From positions 1-11,954 of the forward strand of contig JANBQS010000789.1 of the NCBI GenBank assembly GCA_027577415.1: a stretch of DNA of 11,954 nucleotides, read 5' to 3'. Both the position numbers and the translations under genes were made by a program. The notes beneath the pieces are model-generated. The model saw nothing but the letters and a program-made list of their open reading frames with translations, did not search any database and was not told the origin of the DNA. Shown here piece after piece: positions 7,903 through 11,954 of the stretch (positions are counted from its first letter, which is position 1; each line of letters starts with the position of its first letter). This stretch comes from Coemansia sp. RSA 922. Lineage: Eukaryota > Kickxellomycota > Kickxellomycetes > Kickxellales > Kickxellaceae.

Positions 7903-8809
7903 TTCGCCAATAAAGAAAAGATGAGCTAAACTGATTAGCTACTGAATCAAAGAAATAATAAAATAATAAAAATAAAAACAGGTTCAACAGACAAGTAATA
8001 GTAAAGAAATCAAGAGGGAAAAGGGGAGGGAAATAAAAGGAGCTGCAGCGCGCGAAAAAAAATTCCTTCTTTGTAAACACTGAGGGAACTCAATGCTCAA
8101 GTTTTCTGACCCCAACCAATCATGCGCCCATGTCTGTTTGTTTACCATTTTGGGCCTTCGGCCTATCGCGCTACTTTCATTTACGAAGAGGGGAGGGAGG
8201 GATCTGCTAACAGAAACCTAATATCGCAAGAGCCCACGCGTGTGTATTGTCTATATTTTCAGCTTATGACTCTCAGATGTCCTCCCCCCCGTGTGGCTGA
8301 AATTGGCTGACCAGCCAGTTTCAGATCACATGACTTGGATATAGCAGATTGCTGCGTGTCCCGTTCCTAGAGTGCAGTGCGGCTGAAGATCACGATGCGA
8401 TAGAAGGACATGTACTTCCTTGAGCTGATAGAGAGGCAGTCATACCCTGCTGTGTTTGTTTCTGGTCACTCAACACATGATTAATTCTACGTGACATGGA
8501 CTGAAAACTGGGCAAAGAGTGGTCAAAGAGTTCCCCCCCCCTTTTTTCTTCCTCCTTTCAATAATCTGTCAGAAGACATCCAACATGCGGGAAATATCGG
8601 TACCTAGTAAGTGGTTTCAGCGTGGTTTAGTCTTGTGGCATTCTTGACTGCCAGCCTGGAAAACGATCACAAGAACTGTCCTCATCGCCTTGGCGGGGCA
8701 CTTCCGTAATATATAACGAGCAAGGAATACCCCCCGAACTGCAAAAGACCCTTTGTTTTTTCCCCTCCTCCATCGCATCTACTCGTTTTTTTAGTACACT
8801 ATTTCTAAC
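7903..8809. other. Gene-poor divergent region between INCENP and the 89-residue ORF
   Basis: About 900 bp without a supported gene. The part at 7903-8080 is T-rich on the minus strand and probably contains the INCENP promoter and leader. A 62-codon frame at 8122-8310 has no recognisable content. The rest holds C runs at 8284-8290 and 8533-8541, a near-perfect inverted repeat at 8297-8324, and a TATATAA at 8710-8716 with a T-rich tract after it that probably serves the plus-strand ORF at 8810. No RNA gene or mobile element was seen. Confidence 0.5.
8297..8324. repeat. 28-bp inverted repeat with a 2-nt loop
   Basis: CTGAAATTGGCTG (8297-8309) and CAGCCAGTTTCAG (8312-8324) are reverse complements at 12 of 13 positions, and the odd pair would be a G-U wobble in RNA transcribed from the plus strand. 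The two arms are separated by AC. It could be a dimeric binding site, a structured leader element, or a remnant of a small element; nothing in the sequence decides between these. Confidence 0.6.
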
Positions 8810-9079
8810 ATGCTCTATATATCCTCCACCAATACATTTGCAAGTAATACAGTATACACAGTTTCTAGTAAAACTAGCGATATAGTAGAGTTCTTCAAAG
8901 CATTGAATAACCACATGCCAAACGAACTCTTAGCAATCGGTATCAAACCAATCGACTCTGCTCCTAAAAGTTTAATATGTGGCAATGCTGCAAACATCAA
9001 CTATACGATTGCTAAACCAGCCGAGGGGCGTGATAAAGACGGCCATCACTTTTGCTATGTAACTGTTATACCAGCTTAG
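8810..9079 (+). CDS. Small 89-residue protein of unknown function
   Basis: This short frame encodes 89 residues that match no family I know. It has no signal peptide or membrane segment. It contains two Cys (in SLICGNAA and HHFCYVT) and a hydrophobic C-terminal strand ending in VTVIPA; the composition is ordinary and it reads like a small globular alpha/beta protein. Support comes from its context: a TATATAA at 8710-8716, a pyrimidine-rich stretch and then T7 at 8786-8792 lie upstream, much as for the other genes here. GTAAGT at 8607 and TTTTTTTAG ending at 8794 could define an intron in the leader. It points toward the small secreted protein gene, with 220 nt between the stop codons. It could still be a chance frame. 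Confidence 0.45.
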   Translation: MLYISSTNTFASNTVYTVSSKTSDIVEFFKALNNHMPNELLAIGIKPIDSAPKSLICGNAANINYTIAKPAEGRDKDGHHFCYVTVIPA

Positions 9080-9299
9080 ACATCTCAGAATACGCTACAC
9101 CTCAAACATTACCACTGCAAGTACTGCACAGTATATTCTGTGCTGGGGTTTTCTAGAATTAGTGACGTTGTCCCTTCATGCCATATTTGCTTTTATAATA
9201 GTCCACCACGGGTCTAGGAAGCATTAGTACCTTCAGTTTTACAATATATTGTTATTGAAACAACATCACAGGTAAGAAATATTCGTATAGTGATATCTA

Positions 9300-9590
9300 T
9301 TACATAATGACCTTGACAGAGCGAATTGGCCTTGGCACGCCAATCCACGGGTTTTCCTGGTAGTTGAGGCTGACTTGGTTGGTACAATCGCTGTTGGCAA
9401 AGAACATGGTTGCGTATCCACTGACGTAAACTCTGTTAAAGTTGCCAGCATAAATTGGGTCAACCGCGAGACACTCGGTGTTCTGTATATCGTAGTATTT
9501 TCTGGTGGTCAAGTTGTCAATACCGACCCACGTCGAGCTAACTAGCGCCAAGAGGCAGCTGATAACGAAAAGTACGATGGCGGAGCGCAT
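9300..9590 (-). CDS. Small secreted protein, unknown family
   Basis: This encodes 96 residues. The N-terminus is a textbook signal peptide: Met-Arg, a hydrophobic core (AIVLFVISCLLALV) and small residues, with likely cleavage near Ser18 or Ser19. The mature part of about 77 residues has two Cys, in NTECLA and NSDCTN, which could form one disulfide, and otherwise alternating polar and aromatic residues that suggest a small beta fold. The open frame extends 59 codons upstream, but those residues read through T-rich promoter sequence, so the start at 9590 is preferred. Such proteins may act in the cell wall, in adhesion or as effectors; nothing here decides which. Its upstream region carries a repeated GTGTCGATCAC motif and a palindromic E-box, which suggests regulated expression. 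Confidence 0.7.
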   Translation of the reverse strand: MRSAIVLFVISCLLALVSSTWVGIDNLTTRKYYDIQNTECLAVDPIYAGNFNRVYVSGYATMFFANSDCTNQVSLNYQENPWIGVPRPIRSVKVIM

Positions 9591-9795
9591 AGTGAAGATG
9601 AGGATGTGCGAATAGAAGAAAAATAATGCTGTTAAAAAAGTTGTTGTGGAGAGGAGAAAGAGAGAAGGACGAGTGCGTTTTAAGTGTCGACCGCTTTTTT
9701 TTGTAAAGAACCAATTACATTCTGGCGCCAAGAACAACTGCAAAAAAATCCCCCCCCCCAACAACATTAAAAAAGGATAAAAGCTAAATAGAAAG

Positions 9796-9808
9796 AAGTG
9801 TCGATCAC
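9796..9808. promoter_or_regulatory. AAGTGTCGATCAC repeat, copy 1
   Basis: This 13-mer occurs exactly again at 9915-9927, and a diverged version, AAGTGTCGACCGC, lies at 9682-9694. All three are in the same orientation and upstream of the secreted-protein gene. Purine-rich GAAAGA sequence precedes both exact copies. A transcription-factor site is the simplest explanation, inferred from repetition and position. Confidence 0.4.
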
Positions 9809-9879
9809 TCTTTATATTTGGGTATGCACGTAAACAACCGGCCTACTTTCTGGTTTGGAAAGAAGAAGCATGTATAATC

Positions 9880-9893
9880 GAAACACGTGTTTC
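9880..9893. promoter_or_regulatory. Palindromic E-box (CACGTG)
   Basis: GAAACACGTGTTTC is a perfect 14-bp palindrome with a CACGTG core at 9884-9889, the site bound by bHLH factors such as Cbf1 and Pho4 in yeasts. It lies about 290 bp upstream of the secreted-protein start codon, between the two exact AAGTGTCGATCAC copies. Confidence 0.45.
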
Positions 9894-9914
9894 TGTTTCT
9901 TTGTGGTAGAAAGA

Positions 9915-9927
9915 AAGTGTCGATCAC
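9915..9927. promoter_or_regulatory. AAGTGTCGATCAC repeat, copy 2
   Basis: Exact second copy of the 13-mer at 9796-9808, in the same orientation, 22 nt beyond the E-box palindrome. The preceding bases (AGAAAGA) also match copy 1 closely. Confidence 0.4.
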
Positions 9928-10227
9928 ATTTACAAAAAGGAAACGTACTTAAAAAAGGTCATTGCACACCGTCTTTGAAATGTACATGGCCAAGCCAACA
10001 ATAGCCAAACATCAAAGTGCCAATATGCTAGATACAAATCAAGTCGCATAAAGAATTATCTTCAAGAATTAACACCGTGTTTGCCTCAAGCAAACAAACA
10101 ACTTTGTATCTATGGTCATTCCAGCGATTAACACAACTGATATATGGCATTCAGTTTAAAGCATAGGATATATATATCAAGTCAATATGGTTATCCAGAA
10201 ATATAATCGACCATATTTTTAGCGGTC

Positions 10228-11943
10228 CTACCATCTAGAAACTCTTAGACGCCGTAGGCTAGATGCGTACTCCTTAAACCTATCCGATGCGATAGTATTC
10301 TCGATTTCCTGCCCAAGCTTCTTACAACCAATGTGGAACTGCATGATGTGAGTAAAGCTGGGGCACACCAACGCCAACAACAACATGCACTCCACTAGCA
10401 TGTTAATGTCATCATCTCGACCCTCTGTCATGGACATCCAATGTAAGCACTTGAACCGCCTACCCGTCAGGTCATATGTAGAGAGCATGTATACAGGGAG
10501 CTCGCTCGGGCTAACGTCTGCGATCTCCGGCTTTTGAATATACGGCGCTACGGTCAAGTCCGATAGCACTGGCAGTAGCTTGATCAAGGCAATAATATCC
10601 AAGAGATCAACTTCAACGCCGGTTAGCAAAAGGACCTGTATGCTAGCGCAATTGCCGAACGACGAAAGTGCGAGTTTCAGCTCGGCGACTGATTCAGAGC
10701 TCTCAATACCTCGAACTGACGCTCCAGGACCAACACCAAGTATAAACCGCAATTCCTCCTCGTATGTAGCGAATATATCCGGTACGACGGGTCTCGTATG
10801 GCTGATATTGACATAAAAGAGCTTCGGGTGGCTGGTCGGCGTAAAAACTTTGCGTCTAATAAATATAGCAGCCGAAATGCTGTCATATGCCATTTTCAAG
10901 TACTCGAGTGTGGCAGCGTTGCCCCTGAAAAGTACGTCGTCACCAAACGGATACGCAGAGATCATCGACAGACACCGAAGATTGGGAAACGGTACAGCTC
11001 CTTCAAAATCTGGTCGCAACGTCCAGTGCTCGTCTGTAGGATGCGTATAGAGTTTCAGTGTGTGTAAGCGTGGATAGGTCACATAGCTCTCGTCATCGAA
11101 ACTGATCAGGTTGGCTAGATTACCGGTATGGGCAAAGTAAGAGTCAAAGTGCTGCAATGTCTGCGCACTCTGCCGAGCGAGCAGTATAAACTGAGCACTG
11201 TCTTCCAAGACCTGGCAATTGATATAAACCAAGTCGCGGAGACCATCCAGTTGAAACCTCACAGGTACGCCGGCCTTGTTATGAAAACTGTGCCGGACGC
11301 GATTAACAAGCTGGAAGAGCTGCGAAGCCAGGTCGCCAAAGTGTCCGGCATTGATATTAAACGGGAGGTCAGAGTATTCGTGCAGAACTTCAATATAGCT
11401 GTTTCCAGGCATAGCGCGCTTAACCCACTGCACAAACGCACTAATGTTGGCTTCGATGTCTGACTCGTTGACTGGTCTGGCGTTGTCCATCTCGTCACGG
11501 GCAATACGGATCCTAAGCTTGCGGACCATCGGAAATGTACAATCCTTGTAAGGCATATGCGACAGCATCTTCATCGCCGTACCAGAGTAGATGCTCTTCT
11601 CGGCTAGTACGATATCCAGCTCCTTGACCAAGTGGTGAGTTGGAAAGCCAAGATAGTAGTCTAGAGCACAGGTTATACTCAGACAACCTGTCCGCATATA
11701 CTCCGTAATGCGCTCGTGAAATGCTTCCCTGGTAAGCAACAATACCAAATGATAGCAATAGCGCGGGTAGGCGACCACACGAAAGTTGCTGCAAGTCCAC
11801 AGTAGCGGTCTCAGTAATTCTCGGTAGCCGCGATAGTCCAACCGCGTGCCATCGGTAAACACACGGCTGTCGACAATGACGTGCTTGAGAATGGCCTGCA
11901 CAACATGGGTCGGGAGAAATTGAAATGGCGACACAGACTCCAT
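10228..11943 (-). CDS. F-box-like / leucine-rich-repeat-like protein
   Basis: This encodes 571 residues in a single exon, apparently complete, with only 11 nt of the window before its start. Residues about 8-60 (FQFLPTHVVQAILKHV, later LLWTCSNFRVVAYPRYC) fit an F-box-like helix bundle: Leu-Pro, a helix of hydrophobic heptads, then the Leu-Trp-x-Cys-x-x-Phe-Arg core. The rest contains irregular leucine-rich segments, such as LHTLKLYTH, FPNLRCLSMIS and TLEYLKMAY, as in substrate-binding parts of F-box proteins. If functional, it would link an SCF-type ubiquitin ligase to a substrate through Skp1, but that role is inferred. From memory the N-terminal pattern is characteristic of a large family in Coemansia-type fungi, and it is the main taxonomic clue here. 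No signal peptide or membrane segment is seen. Its promoter is outside the window. Confidence 0.75.
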   Translation of the reverse strand: MESVSPFQFLPTHVVQAILKHVIVDSRVFTDGTRLDYRGYRELLRPLLWTCSNFRVVAYPRYCYHLVLLLTREAFHERITEYMRTGCLSITCALDYYLGFPTHHLVKELDIVLAEKSIYSGTAMKMLSHMPYKDCTFPMVRKLRIRIARDEMDNARPVNESDIEANISAFVQWVKRAMPGNSYIEVLHEYSDLPFNINAGHFGDLASQLFQLVNRVRHSFHNKAGVPVRFQLDGLRDLVYINCQVLEDSAQFILLARQSAQTLQHFDSYFAHTGNLANLISFDDESYVTYPRLHTLKLYTHPTDEHWTLRPDFEGAVPFPNLRCLSMISAYPFGDDVLFRGNAATLEYLKMAYDSISAAIFIRRKVFTPTSHPKLFYVNISHTRPVVPDIFATYEEELRFILGVGPGASVRGIESSESVAELKLALSSFGNCASIQVLLLTGVEVDLLDIIALIKLLPVLSDLTVAPYIQKPEIADVSPSELPVYMLSTYDLTGRRFKCLHWMSMTEGRDDDINMLVECMLLLALVCPSFTHIMQFHIGCKKLGQEIENTIASDRFKEYASSLRRLRVSRW

Positions 11944-11954
11944 TGCAAAAAATA

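Larger units (their letters stand above)
9591..10227. other. Upstream region of the secreted-protein gene and 3' flank of the F-box gene
   Basis: No gene is supported in these 637 bp. The part nearest the secreted protein is T-rich on the minus strand, with a run of ten C at 9750-9759. A minus-strand TATAAAG lies around 9811-9817 beside a copy of AAGTGTCGATCAC. The stretch at 9950-10227 looks like ordinary AT-rich spacer and the F-box gene's 3' flank. Confidence 0.5.

Noticed and set aside
8122..8310. 62-codon plus-strand frame.
   Set aside because: No recognisable content and no promoter-like signal; its end runs into the inverted repeat at 8297-8324.
8585..8809. A coding exon starting at ATG 8585, spliced from GTAAGT at 8607 to TTTTTTTAG ending at 8794.
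   Set aside because: The join brings in a stop (TAA at 8806-8808) in the spliced frame; only a leader intron remains possible.
9591..9767. N-terminal extension of the secreted protein, starting at 9767.
   Set aside because: It translates T-rich promoter and a C/G run, and would bury a clear signal peptide at residue 60.

Overview
This window looks like a piece of nuclear DNA from an early-diverging fungus, most likely of the Kickxellomycotina (Coemansia and relatives). The grounds are the 571-residue F-box-like protein at the right end, whose N-terminal pattern I recall as typical of a large family in Coemansia-type genomes; compact, mostly intronless genes; T-rich tracts with TATA octamers just before start codons; and one spliceosomal intron with a GTAAGT donor. 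Nothing bacterial or viral was seen, and no transposon.

Layout, left to right: a 463-residue protein of unknown function with an N-terminal membrane anchor and an Asp-rich tract (360-1751, +); two tandem tetraspanins (2010-2792 and 3084-3785, +); a 189-residue Ser-rich orphan (3837-4406, -) tail to tail with the second tetraspanin; a long, largely disordered protein with a C-terminal IN-box, identified here as INCENP (4536-7902, -); about 900 bp of gene-poor DNA; an 89-residue orphan (8810-9079, +); a small secreted protein (9300-9590, -) with an unusually patterned upstream region; and the F-box-like protein (10228-11943, -).

The main result is the INCENP gene. The 2.9 kb open frame on the minus strand lacks its N-terminus. 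A separate 94-codon frame immediately upstream ends at a canonical donor, and a 115-nt intron (7621-7507) joins the two exactly in phase with no stop. The joined protein is 1083 residues. It carries a candidate CEN-type helix at the N-terminus for binding the Survivin/Borealin-type subunits and an Aurora-kinase-binding IN-box at the C-terminus, which is the layout of the chromosomal passenger complex scaffold (INCENP, Pic1, Sli15).

The other genes do not form an obvious pathway. The two tetraspanins are probably an old tandem duplication with different cytosolic tails, one of which carries endolysosomal sorting signals. I see no convincing new multi-gene system. The best leads are the split INCENP, the tetraspanin pair, and the repeat and E-box cluster upstream of the small secreted protein.
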